Shown here: positions 31,665 to 41,029 of the stretch, piece after piece | How the letters are laid out: the number at the start of each line of letters is the position of its first letter | Position numbering within the stretch: the first letter of the stretch is position 1 | From: Deinandra increscens subsp. villosa | Taxonomy: Eukaryota; Streptophyta; Magnoliopsida; Asterales; Asteraceae | Assembly (NCBI GenBank): GCA_039602395.1 | Contig: JBCNJP010000017.1 | Coordinates: 87,228,264 to 87,292,263, forward strand | Direction of reading: 5' to 3' | DNA length: 64,000 nucleotides | Notes under the pieces: model-generated | What the model was told of the DNA's origin: nothing | Seen by the model: the letters and a program-made list of their open reading frames with translations, nothing else | Database searches by the model: none | Position numbers and translations under genes: made by a program

Positions 31665-31925
31665 CTTAGTTAGTCACATAAAATCATAAATAATAACTCC
31701 TTAAATATATATTTTAGGTTCACATAAAATAACGAATCATGAATTCATAGCGATACGTAATACAACTCACATAAAATCATAAAAACGCTTGGTATAATTA
31801 CGTGACACATTGTCACATAAAATCATAGGATATAACATGTATATATAGTATAATTGTCACATAAAAATGACAAAGTGTTCACATGAAATCATAAGACTTA
31901 ATGTACATAAAATCGTAAAATATAA
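31665..31925 (-). repeat. Iterated ATGATTTTATGTGA motif in gypsy LTR
   Basis: The minus-strand word ATGATTTTATGTGA, exact or with one or two changes, occurs about seven times in 260 bp. The other two gypsy LTRs have only one or two copies in the same zone. Confidence 0.7.
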
Positions 31926-32398
31926 AACATTTATACCCAAGTGTATGCTCTACTGGTGATAGTTACACAAACCCTAGAACGCAAGTCGATCTCATAAATG
32001 TACACACCACATTTATATCAGTTCAGGTTTAGGTTAAATCGGGAAATCTGAAAAGGCGGTTGTCACAAAGATCACTATATGGGATCATATTGAACATAAC
32101 GCACTGAACTGCACTTCAATTTCAATTAATCGAAGCACATAAGTCATGCTGATTGCTGGTATAATTTGTCCAACTTAAACTCAGGCAGAATCATACTCAT
32201 AACATTTGGATATGTTAAGGTATTGATTAGATTTGCTTTGACCAGTGTATCCCACACTATCAGACATAATCAGACATTTTCTGTTTTTCTTTCTTTTTCC
32301 TTTTGTGTGACAGCACTTGTGATTTTTCACAATGCATAATATTTTCATGATATCGTCAACTGTGTTCCATGCAAAAAGAAATAAGAACGTTAAATCGT

Positions 32399-32660
32399 CT
32401 ACCTTAAGGTCGATCTTTCGATACGCAGATAAGGCCTCGGATTTAACAAAATAAGAAAATAAAACAAGTTGAAATTGTATAACCCAACAACAATCAGGTC
32501 GGTACTCCCGTACACGCAGAGAAAGTCCGATGAGTTATACGAAACACCAAAGAAAATAAAGCAGAACGTCAAACGAACAACGATCAGGTCGATCTTTCGA
32601 TACGCAGAGAAAGTCCGATCGTTTGACAAAATAAAGAAAATCAAACAAGTTTAAATCTTT
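32399..32660 (-). repeat. Three tandem ~85-bp units in the 3' region of the gag-only element
   Basis: Each unit contains a form of AGGTCGATCTTTCGATACGC followed by AGAGAAAGTCCGAT and an AAAATAAAG tail. Units start near 32399, 32485 and 32575. The core is palindromic (GATCTTTC..GAAAG..GATC). Confidence 0.75.
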
Positions 32661-33288
32661 GCAAAAAGAACACATGTATACACAGTGACTTCTCATTTTG
32701 AATTTCACACTTATTTTTCTTTTTGTGTCATGAAATATGCATCAAGATGTTATCCACATGGTCAAGCATTAGTATTTAGTGTATATCACATCTGAATACT
32801 TTCTGATTTGCCGAGCCTACCAAGCATATCAAACAATGATCTTATGGCTCTTTCATCTACTCTATCCATGAGTCAGATACGTAAGCCAATGTACCATCAT
32901 TTCCCAATGATCAATTTCTCACAATTTTATATTTGTGCATGTATTCACCTTCCTTCATTATATATTTGGCATGTATTCACCTTCTCCCCATAACATGCAT
33001 TTTCTCAATTACTCCCCCTTACTTACAATTCTCCCCCTTAAAATGAAAACTCTATTTTTGGATTTTCATTTTACACAAAACAAAACTCTATTTTTGGGTT
33101 TTTGAGAAAAATTTGTAAGCAAAGAAAAGTGATCAATCAACACGGATAGTTTGCAGATTTAGAATTCAGAAAATTTGCAGGTTAGAAAGATTTATCATGA
33201 AATTTAAGTTAAGCAGAATACTCCTCCATCAACAACTTTGCAATCGTCGATAGGTCTTCTAGAAGTACCTGCACACTGGTCAAACTAA

Positions 33289-36200
33289 TTAGTCCATAAA
33301 TGACCCGAAGCGAATTGCTTCTGGTCGACCAGTGTCCTTGTTTTGCTTAGAAACCACCTTAGGTTTCCATTGTTGTTGTTTTGGTAAGACAGTTTGAGAT
33401 GAACTTATCACAGGTGACTGTGATGATGAACCTACACTTTGAACCTTTGAGAACATTGGAACAAAACGTTTTTGTTTATGAAAGAATGTAGGTTCAACGT
33501 CATCAAAAACTCTGCCTTGTTCATCAAAGAACTTTGTGTTGGCAGGTTTACCAAAAACTGATTTCTTGTGAAATCTTTGGGGTGAATCAGCAGGTAGTGG
33601 ACAATCTTTTGCCATATGCCCTGTTCGGCGGCAAATATAACAGATTCGTGTTGATTTGTCCCACTTTTGATGTACCTGCGAAGAACACACATGAATATCT
33701 CGAACATGATCAGAATGAGAATCATATACCTGATGCCTGTGATCATGTACCCATTTGGATGTAGGGCTTCGAGATTGAGAACTTTCAGAAGAAACTTGAG
33801 CTTTCACAAAAACTTCAGAAATCTTTCGAGCATCAACACAATGAAGAGGAAATTCTTTATCAGAGAAAAGCTGATCAGAACCTTTGAGCTTGTAGAATCT
33901 CTCAGGTTGAACTTTTTCAGCCTTAAACACATCCTTCTTCACTTGCTTCAGCTTCAATTTCTTCAAATCTTGAGATGATGATTCTGGAGCCTTCTCAGCT
34001 TTATCTTTCATCCCGTGAAAACCCAATCCCACATGCTTTCCAGAAATCTTCTCCTCAGGTGTAAAATGTCCATTCTTCGCTAAACGAGAAAATTCAGCTT
34101 TCACTTCAGTCACATTCTTCTGATCATAAAAGATCTTTTCATCAAATCCAGATTGTGACTTAAGCTTGTCACTTGAAGTAGCCGACTTCTCATTATCAGC
34201 AGAAGATGAACCAGATACAAATTTTGGAGCAGGAGAAACTTCAGATTTCTTTTCCTTCTTTTTCTTATTCTTCCTGTTCTTCTTTTTCGTCACAACTTTC
34301 TCATCCTCAACAGTAGATGATGAAACCTTTGAATAATCAAATTCGTCAACTTGTTCCTTCACTTCTTTGAAAGCTTCTTTGATATGAGCAGGGGGTGATG
34401 CAGTCTTATCAAACATTTTCTCAAAATTTGCATCATTAGCTAAGAAGCTTGTGAAAACTTGAGAATTTGAAACATTGTTAAGCAATCGATTAGCATCCAG
34501 AACTTGAATTTTTAGATCAGAAATTTTCTGTTGAGCCTCAGCAAATTCTTTTTCTTTAGCAATCAATCGCTTCGCAACCTTGTGAGTTTCAAATTTTTGC
34601 AGGCGAAGATTATCAAGGCCTTCAAATAATTCCTTCTTCAATTTATCTTCATTGCGCTTTTGAATCTCCAAATTTGCTGCTTGAACTTTATTTACACGAA
34701 CCAACTCCCGCTTCTCATCCAACAACTTTTCCATGTCAACTTGATATGCTTCAATCTTAGCAGTTGATTCTTCAACATTCTTTGTAAGCAGATCAAGCTT
34801 GACTTTTGATTTATCAAACAAATTCGTGAAATCAGAAGCAGTATCCTCCGCTTCATCCTTCCATTTCTTGACTTCTTTCACCAACTCATCCCTTTCTTCA
34901 CAGATCTTAGCTTTTGCAGCTTCAACATCCCTTTTATCTTGTTTAGAAATTTCTAAAACTTCATTCAGCAATTTGATCTCTTTAAGCAAACATTCATTCT
35001 TCATACCCAATTCCTTCTCATTTTCCTTAGAAATTCCCAACTCCGAACTAATCATTTTGAAATCAGCAGTAACTCTCTTGACTTCTTCAATCAAAAATTC
35101 TTTTTCTTTCATCAAGGCTTCAATTTTAGACTCAAATTTCTCATTCTCAGCAGCGTCATATGAACTCGAATCAGAATAATAATCATCTTGGTCATGTGTG
35201 ACAATTAATGCTGATGTATCATATCCAAAATGTTGACCCCAATCATAAACACCATCATGTTGAGCTGTCAACGCTGTTGTCTTGCTTGTGTTACTAGTAG
35301 ATGGTTGAGTAAAACCAGGCTTGGGTGATTGAGTAAAACCAGGCTTGCTTGCATGTGCCTGTTGACAATCTTTGGCAAAATGTCCAAGCTGCGAACATTT
35401 ATAACATTTTAACTTAGACTTGTCAAAACCCAATTTATCACCAGAAAGATTTCTTCCATGTTTCTTGAAGAACCTCTTCGATCTTTGACATAACATAGCA
35501 TATTGCCAAGATATATCCAATTCAGTTAGTTGATCATCATCAAGTGCATCAAGATCATCGCTGGTTAACTTTGCATCAGCAACATTCTTGATAATCAAAC
35601 CAAAAGATGATGAAATCAATGCAGAAATCATTTTAGCACAATCATCTGTTGATTCAGCAGAAAAAGCATTCTGACTTGAAAAATTTGGAATTGTAAAGCT
35701 ACAACCCCGTGAAGACTTGTTATCAGAATTATCAGAAATTCCAGTCAAGAAAGCTGTACTTGGTGCAGAACTCAGACTTGGTTTAGCTTTAGCATTCATG
35801 CTTGCCGTATTCTCACCATGATACAATTCAGGATTTTGCAAAGTAGCAGTTGACTTCTTTGAGTTTAACATTTCCATTTCTCGAGCATGAAGTTTTCCAG
35901 TAAGCTCGTGAAACGTCATTGTAGAATAATCCTTGTCATGAGTGAGCAGCAAAACATAATTCTCCCACTTTTCAGGTAAAGCTTCCATAATCTTTTCCTT
36001 CAAATCAGCATCAGATTTCTCAATACCAACTATCTTTAATTCACTAATTAGATGTGAAAACCGTGAAACGAGAGCAGTAATGTTCTCATTTTCATAATTT
36101 TGAAAATTATCAAATTCTTTATTCAACACTTTCTTCCGACTCTTCTTGTAATCATCATTACCCTCACATCTTGCTGAGAGAGCATCCCACAATTGCTTTG

Positions 36201-36546
36201 ATTTCTTACAAGTGCTGAATTGATGTAACAATTCGGTAGGTAAAGCCATGGTAAGATAACCATAAACTTTCTTTTCAAGCTCATAACTTTTTCTTTCAGC
36301 AGCATCAAAATCTTGAAGTTCCTTATAATCTCCTTCTTCAGTTGGTCGTTCATACAACTTTCGAATCGGAATCCATAAATCAATATCATTTGTGCTGATG
36401 TATGCAGAAAATCGTTTCTTCCAATTTTGATAATCTTCTAGCTTCAACAATTTGGGAACTTTCTGACTTGTTCCGATTTCATTATCAAAATTCAACATGG
36501 TTTGCATCGCACTTTGCATTGCAGCAAACGCTTGAAATTCCGACAT
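33289..36546 (-). CDS. SIRE-like Gag, intact, two zinc knuckles around a coiled coil
   Basis: The open frame covers 36630-33289 (1113 codons). I prefer the Met at 36546 (MSEFQAF), because the sister copy at 63772 starts at the same point and the upstream codons lie in the TTCGGA repeats. Positions are counted from 36630. The capsid-like domain spans about 30-290 (LEDYQNWKKRFSAYI, ALPTELLHQFSTC, SKQLWDALSARC, EALPEKWENYVLLL). The first CCHC is near 410 (CYKCSQLGHFAKDC). A long heptad-rich coiled coil runs from 485 to 745, a lysine-rich tract is near 785, and the second CCHC is near 997 (CYICRRTGHMAKDC). It would assemble cytoplasmic particles and bind RNA. No stop or frameshift interrupts it, which is striking beside the decayed pol genes elsewhere. 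Confidence 0.9.
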   Translation of the reverse strand: MSEFQAFAAMQSAMQTMLNFDNEIGTSQKVPKLLKLEDYQNWKKRFSAYISTNDIDLWIPIRKLYERPTEEGDYKELQDFDAAERKSYELEKKVYGYLTMALPTELLHQFSTCKKSKQLWDALSARCEGNDDYKKSRKKVLNKEFDNFQNYENENITALVSRFSHLISELKIVGIEKSDADLKEKIMEALPEKWENYVLLLTHDKDYSTMTFHELTGKLHAREMEMLNSKKSTATLQNPELYHGENTASMNAKAKPSLSSAPSTAFLTGISDNSDNKSSRGCSFTIPNFSSQNAFSAESTDDCAKMISALISSSFGLIIKNVADAKLTSDDLDALDDDQLTELDISWQYAMLCQRSKRFFKKHGRNLSGDKLGFDKSKLKCYKCSQLGHFAKDCQQAHASKPGFTQSPKPGFTQPSTSNTSKTTALTAQHDGVYDWGQHFGYDTSALIVTHDQDDYYSDSSSYDAAENEKFESKIEALMKEKEFLIEEVKRVTADFKMISSELGISKENEKELGMKNECLLKEIKLLNEVLEISKQDKRDVEAAKAKICEERDELVKEVKKWKDEAEDTASDFTNLFDKSKVKLDLLTKNVEESTAKIEAYQVDMEKLLDEKRELVRVNKVQAANLEIQKRNEDKLKKELFEGLDNLRLQKFETHKVAKRLIAKEKEFAEAQQKISDLKIQVLDANRLLNNVSNSQVFTSFLANDANFEKMFDKTASPPAHIKEAFKEVKEQVDEFDYSKVSSSTVEDEKVVTKKKNRKNKKKKEKKSEVSPAPKFVSGSSSADNEKSATSSDKLKSQSGFDEKIFYDQKNVTEVKAEFSRLAKNGHFTPEEKISGKHVGLGFHGMKDKAEKAPESSSQDLKKLKLKQVKKDVFKAEKVQPERFYKLKGSDQLFSDKEFPLHCVDARKISEVFVKAQVSSESSQSRSPTSKWVHDHRHQVYDSHSDHVRDIHVCSSQVHQKWDKSTRICYICRRTGHMAKDCPLPADSPQRFHKKSVFGKPANTKFFDEQGRVFDDVEPTFFHKQKRFVPMFSKVQSVGSSSQSPVISSSQTVLPKQQQWKPKVVSKQNKDTGRPEAIRFGSFMD

Positions 36547-37035
36547 CGTTTGAAAACTTTTAGATTCTGCCGGCCGAACTTGCTCCGAACCTATCACTGA
36601 CCTCCGAACTCCGTCCGAACCTAAATCCAATGTCCGAACTCTGTCCGAACTAGCTCCGAATCAAAATCAACTGTCCGAACTTCGGAATAACTCCGATCTA
36701 GCTCCGAACCTTGAATCACACCGAACCTCGACCGAGACAACTCCGAACACGCGACCAGAACGATCGACCGAACTCGAAGTTCGGAGCAGTTACTCCGAAC
36801 CTGAACAGTTAACTCCGAACCTCGATTTCATTTTTCAAAAACGCGCGAAAATGGACTGATTTTGACGAAACTCGTTACTGTGGATCAGAAAAACCGATAG
36901 AAAATGGTTTAGAAGCAGATTTGACACCAAACACTCGATAGAATTGATGAAAAACACAAATACAAACTCGAGAATCACTAAAAACGCTTCAAAAGTCCAA
37001 AAATAGCAACCACAGATCAGTAGAGTGAACCAGAA
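36547..37035 (-). other. Family X leader with iterated TTCGGA motif
   Basis: Between PBS and gag the minus strand carries about a dozen TTCGGA/TCCGAA words within roughly 260 bp (36570-36830), spaced irregularly. The sister copy at 63465-63740 has a similar number. The rest of the leader holds no frame of note. Confidence 0.8.
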
Positions 37036-37048
37036 AGCTCTGATACCA
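37036..37048 (-). promoter_or_regulatory. Primer binding site of gag-only family X element
   Basis: The minus strand reads TGGTATCAGAGCT, two bases after the LTR end, complementary to initiator-Met tRNA. Confidence 0.9.
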
Positions 37049-37050
37049 CT

Positions 37051-37400
37051 TGAAAATGCGTGAGCATCGGATCGTCTACTCGATCTAGCTATTCGAACAT
37101 CGAAACGTAATTAACCGATTGTTTTATTGATCAACAAAGAACAATTACAATCAGTAAACACTCAGAATACAGACACAGAGAACACACTCAGAAACACACA
37201 CTTAGCAGAAATCTCACACGCTCAGAACTAACTATTACAAAGACCAAACAACTATTTATACCCAGCTGGCCGATCCCTGTCCGAACCCCAGGTTCGGCCA
37301 GTCCGAACTCCAGGTTCGGACCAGGTTCGGCCAAGCATACTTTGACTTGATCTTGTACATTGCTTGATACTTCACACGACGCACATATCAGGTATCAACA
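37051..37400 (-). repeat. Family X 5' LTR, minus strand
   Basis: On the minus strand it runs from TGTTGATACCTGATATGTGC to GAGCATTTTCA-type sequence ending CGCATTTTCA. It includes GGTTCGGACC/GGTTCGGCC phrases just upstream of a TATAAATAG box (about 37262-37254). It is 350 bp long and shares start, motif cluster and TATA position with 62879-63240. Confidence 0.88.
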
Positions 37401-38015
37401 ATCTTGTATGAAATCATCACAGGAGAAATCTTGACTATGGAACTCTGATCTAGAAAGATATCCCCAGAAGAATAAATGATAAGAAATTTCCAAAGAAAAC
37501 CTCCTTTATTCCCTTCTTAAGATTTCTGGGATAAATCATCCATGAAGGAGAAGGAGTCTAATCCAAGCCACTCATGAACACAGGAGATATGTTCATATCA
37601 ACAACATGGAAAGTAAAGACAAGTTTTGAATCAGATACACATAGTGAATTTTGTCCCGCTCTGTCATCAAAAGGAAATACATAGAAACTTTGGAAAGAAA
37701 AGAAAGAACTAATAAAAAACGTAAAAAAACTCTACACTCTCTCGACTCAAACAAAGTCAACCAATCTTCTGTTACACCAAACCGAACACCCAAATAACCA
37801 TCCCACCATAGCTCTAAATCATTCTCATCATACAACATACCACACGGTCTGCCAAACCCAACTCCTCCCCAAATACCCATTATCCCAACAAACCATGCAA
37901 TTTCACCGACTCCGTCACAGAGGGTGAAGATAATGCAACACTACTCAGAAAATCAAGGTAGATCTATCTTTAACTCCTCAAAAACTCTAAAGCTGGACCC
38001 AGAAGTGGGTACAAA
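37401..38015 (+). other. Non-coding start of element Z
   Basis: No long plus-strand frame. A proline/serine-rich frame-shifted stretch at about 37780-38015 reads NIPHGLPNPTPPQIPI and HYSENQGRSIFNSSK and may be a decayed upstream part of the next ORF. No PBS was found. Confidence 0.4.
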
Positions 38016-38591
38016 ATGAGAGTGGAAGACATGTATGTAGATGCCATGGCATATGCTACTAGCTTTGACAGATCACCTCAGGGTATATCTGTCAAATCAA
38101 CAGAGAGACATGTGCTATCCTCTGGATTGTTAGAGAAAGGGGAGTCATCCATTGACCCTTTTTTAAAATTAACCAAAGATGTAGCTATAAGATCTGAGTT
38201 CGAGAAATTCACTGAAAAAGTCTCAAAAACTGTCTCAAATTTCATAGCTCAAAAAAACCTGCAAATGACCCAACTGTAGGGAACAATTTCAAAGAACACT
38301 GTGAAAATTTCCTCTATCATAGATAAAACTGAGGAGATTTCTGTGGAACTGGAGGAACTGGAGAAGAAAGTAGAAACTGCCAACAAGTTCAGTGAACAAA
38401 TTAAAAATCTGTTAGAAGAAGTGAAGACATTGCAGCAAAAGGATTGGCATATTGGGTCAAGTAGTTCTACTAGCCCAAATCAAAGAATCAACAAGCTTAT
38501 CAAGACCATGAGGCGCAACTACAAGAATCTCATCAATACCGGCACTGAAGAACTGGAGAGAGTCAATGATCAGACAAAGAAAACAAAATAG
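38016..38591 (+). pseudogene. Unrecognised coiled-coil protein, broken (two ORF pieces)
   Basis: Two open stretches in the same frame, 38016-38279 and 38301-38591, are separated by a TAG at 38277 and about 20 bases. The first reads MRVEDMYVDAMAYATSF and VSKTVSNFIAQKN. The second is strongly heptad-like (EEISVELEELEKKVETAN, QIKNLLEEVKTLQQKD) and ends in a basic region (INKLIKTMRRNYKNL). A coiled coil with a basic tail would suit a capsid-like or nucleic-acid-binding protein, but there is no zinc knuckle and no family I can name. Confidence 0.5.
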
Positions 38592-38791
38592 GATGTCACA
38601 TCCAACTATGAAAGAATCATGAGAGTAAATAAAAATCAAGTAAGACTTGATAAAAAGTTCAAGAAGTTCAGAGGACAGAGAGATTTAGAAGATCGACCCT
38701 GAAGGCGAGGGGAATCAAGCTCACAACAAGTAAAACACAATCCCCTTGTCATCAACCTTGAAGACCCCCTTCTCCAAACCAAAGTAAAAAG

Positions 38792-39058
38792 ATGAAAGTA
38801 CTAGAATATGAAACTGAGGAAGTGCAGAACTCACCAAAGAAAACAAAACCAGAGTCTTGCAAACCACCTCAATCTCCCAAACGTACTATGCCTCCTCCTC
38901 CTCCACTTTCATCATTCTTTAGATCTTTCTCCAACTCTCTTGCATCAATAGCAGGATCTCCAACAACACAGCTAGCCCCTCCTCTCAATCTAAAAGGAAA
39001 GTGGACAAAGGCAAGCAAAAAGTTATGGCCACTGATCAAGGGGGAGCAACACATGTAA
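38792..39058 (+). pseudogene. Unrecognised proline-rich ORF piece
   Basis: An 88-codon frame: MKVLEYETEEVQNSPKKTKP, then PPQSPKRTMPPPPPLSSFF, and finally KGKWTKASKKLWPLI. It lies in element Z between the coiled-coil piece and the next frame, in a different reading phase. It is probably the low-complexity middle of one decayed protein. Confidence 0.35.
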
Positions 39059-39249
39059 AGCATCAGTCATCTCTCAATCTCTCTACACCGAAGACTATAT
39101 GCAAAACAAACCAAAGAAGAGGAGATCTAGCATGAAATAAGAGAATTCTCATACCTATATTGAAAAGAATCTAAACAGGCCTCTCCAAGGAGCCCACTGT
39201 CAATTCAGGTTGCTGATCTGTATCTAAACAACCTGGAAGTGAAGGAAAC

Positions 39250-39681
39250 TTGATTTACTCAAATTTAGTGATTTTCGAAGTTGTTGAAGTGAACGAAAGA
39301 AAGATCAGAGACACATTTGGCTACAGATACTTCAACATCTACTACATCACAAGAATTAACAATCCTGGGATAAATCTAGAAATTAAAGAAAGTGAGCTGG
39401 ATCAGATGAGTCGAATAAACATTATGTCTTTGTTGAAGCACTTCAAGAATCTCAAATCAACAAGCCTAAAGAATAGAAGAGCAATATACAAGCTGCAACA
39501 AGCAGGGCTCAAGATCTACAACATATATGCTCAGGTTAACTTTGAGCTAGCAAGGATAAACTACCTTGCAATGACACACCTCACTGAGCCTCAAGAAGAC
39601 ATCCCAATTGATATTGAATGGGATAGGTTAGGACCTTTGGGGTCTGGAAACGAAATAGATGTTTGCTTCAGAGGACTTTAA
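39250..39681 (+). CDS. Unrecognised 143-residue ORF of element Z
   Basis: An open frame with a balanced, globular-looking composition: MIYSNLVIFEVVEVNERKI, FGYRYFNIYYITRINNPG, MSLLKHFKNLKSTSLK, AIYKLQQAGLKIYN and ending EWDRLGPLGSGNEI. It has charged helices and aromatic clusters and no zinc, protease or polymerase motif. It precedes the polypurine tract by about 340 bp. Function unknown. Being longest and best composed among the Z frames, it is the best query for a homology search. Confidence 0.45.
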   Translation: MIYSNLVIFEVVEVNERKIRDTFGYRYFNIYYITRINNPGINLEIKESELDQMSRINIMSLLKHFKNLKSTSLKNRRAIYKLQQAGLKIYNIYAQVNFELARINYLAMTHLTEPQEDIPIDIEWDRLGPLGSGNEIDVCFRGL

Positions 39682-40027
39682 AAGAGAAAACGGTTCTTCA
39701 GACTCACTGAGAGAACAAAATACTCATCCAAAGCTTTATGTCTCTTTCAATTCCTGGCCAACAGAAACAAAACTGACTGACCTAAAGCCAACAAAACTAG
39801 GGACACGATAAAAAAAGTGATCAATGACCTTCCAAATAAGAGAAACTACTAATGTCAACTTCACAGAGAATGCTCAGTCCAGATAGACAGAAACTTGAGA
39901 GGACGAAAGATAGATAGCTCCATTGGAGAACCTAAATAATTATACTCACTTGTAAAACATTGTTGATCAAAATGAATGATCTTTCTTTTTTCAAATAATT
40001 TATTACTTCAAATACTTAGGAGGAGAT

Positions 40028-40786
40028 TGTTAGGAATTGAACAATCCAATTTAATCGAGTCAAGTATTAGATTAAACCTAACCAAAAGAAAGACGAAGAA
40101 AGATAAGATAGAATATGTGAAATCCACAGATTCTGAGTGTTCACCATTCCAAACTTAAACTTTAAGCTTCATAGAGCGGTTTCACAGGGTGACTGTGAAA
40201 TCCACGGAGCTTCTTAATAGAGCTCTGTGAACTTTTATGTAAAATCCTTTTTCACAGGTAAGTGAACCCTGAACACCAACACTTTTGATGGGAAGTAAGA
40301 AAGTCTTCAAGAAGAAAATCTCAAAGGAGTTCGAGATCATAAAAAGATAAGAAGGAGATATATTTTGAAAAGACAAAAAAGAATAAATTACACAAGACTT
40401 TCGATACAAGGAAAAGGCCCACCAACTTTATAAAAGTGGTTGAAAGTGCAGTGAATTGAATACATCATTCAATTCACTCACCCACTTTTATACCTTTTTA
40501 GGCCCATTTATAGAAGGTCATTGTCATATACCAAACCAAGACATACACAAAGAAAATATCTGAATCTTCTTCAACCAAGATAGATCATTACTCTTGTAGA
40601 AAAAGATAGTTTTGAATCACACATACACATCATAAACGATTGTAACCATTCTTTTCAAAGAGATATACATAAAATCTTTATATGAATTGTGTGTCTTCCT
40701 ATTGATTTTAATTCCGTAATGTTATATTATAATTGTTTATAATCAATAGAACCAACTCTAAATTGAGATCCCTCTGGGACCTAACA
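40028..40786 (+). repeat. 3' LTR of element Z
   Basis: It starts TGTTAGGAATTGAACAATCC directly after AGGAGGAGAT and ends CTGGGACCTAACA, giving 6-bp inverted termini TGTTAG/CTAACA. It is 759 bp long. No second copy exists in the window for confirmation, so the right boundary rests on the inverted terminus. Confidence 0.65.
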
Positions 40787-40952
40787 ATATTAATTACAAA
40801 CAAAACATATTATTGATATCTGTAAAAGTTGATTTTTTATATATTTTCTTTGTTATATCGTTAAATTTTTTCTCATAAGTTTGACTAAATTTCCTTTGCT
40901 ACTTTAAATAAGCTTCTTTCTCTAATGATTTATTCTAATTATATGTATATGC
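40787..40952. other. AT-rich spacer, nothing recognised
   Basis: A short AT-rich stretch between the LTR of element Z and the target duplication of the LINE. No frame or repeat was recognised. Confidence 0.5.
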
Positions 40953-41029
40953 ATATTATTAATTGGATTTTTTTTGGACGGTAGAGAAAATTATTTTTAA
41001 AAGTGATAGATAAAAAAACCTAAACAAAC

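Larger units (their letters stand above)
29313..32067 (-). repeat. Tekay-like gypsy LTR, third copy, minus strand, interrupted by a Helitron
   Basis: On the minus strand it starts TGTGACAACCGCCTTTTCAG at 32067 and follows the order of the LTRs at 3497 and 15762: GTGTGTACATTTATG, GGGTTTGTGTAACTATCACC, AGCATACAC, ATGATTTTATGTGA-type repeats, two tRNA-like modules, then TTTACATAAAAGGTAA and ACTCGTTATTAAC. It is clearly a more distant family member. No internal region follows, so it is a truncated or solo LTR. Its left end is lost at the TA tract. Confidence 0.78.
32068..37400 (-). mobile_element. Family X SIRE-like copia, gag only, minus strand
   Basis: On the minus strand: LTR 37400-37051, PBS 37048-37036, leader rich in TTCGGA, one long gag ORF (36546-33289), then directly the 3' non-coding region with polypurine tracts near 33000-33045 and blocks shared with 26630-26800. 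No protease, integrase, RT or RNase H is present. The 3' LTR is missing. The element is cut at 32068, where a gypsy LTR begins. The deletion of pol is therefore internal and separate from the truncation. Confidence 0.85.
37401..40786 (+). mobile_element. LTR element Z of unrecognised family, 5' truncated
   Basis: A clear 3' LTR (40028-40786) lies after a purine-rich AGGAGGAGATT. The body to its left holds several unrecognised open frames on the plus strand and none of the standard pol domains. The 5' LTR and PBS are not seen; the family X copy begins where they would be expected. It is probably a large non-autonomous retrotransposon. Confidence 0.6.

Noticed and set aside
34799..35179. Plus-strand 126-codon serine-rich ORF
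   Set aside because: It is the antisense shadow of the coiled-coil part of the family X gag, whose codon pattern on the minus strand is convincing.
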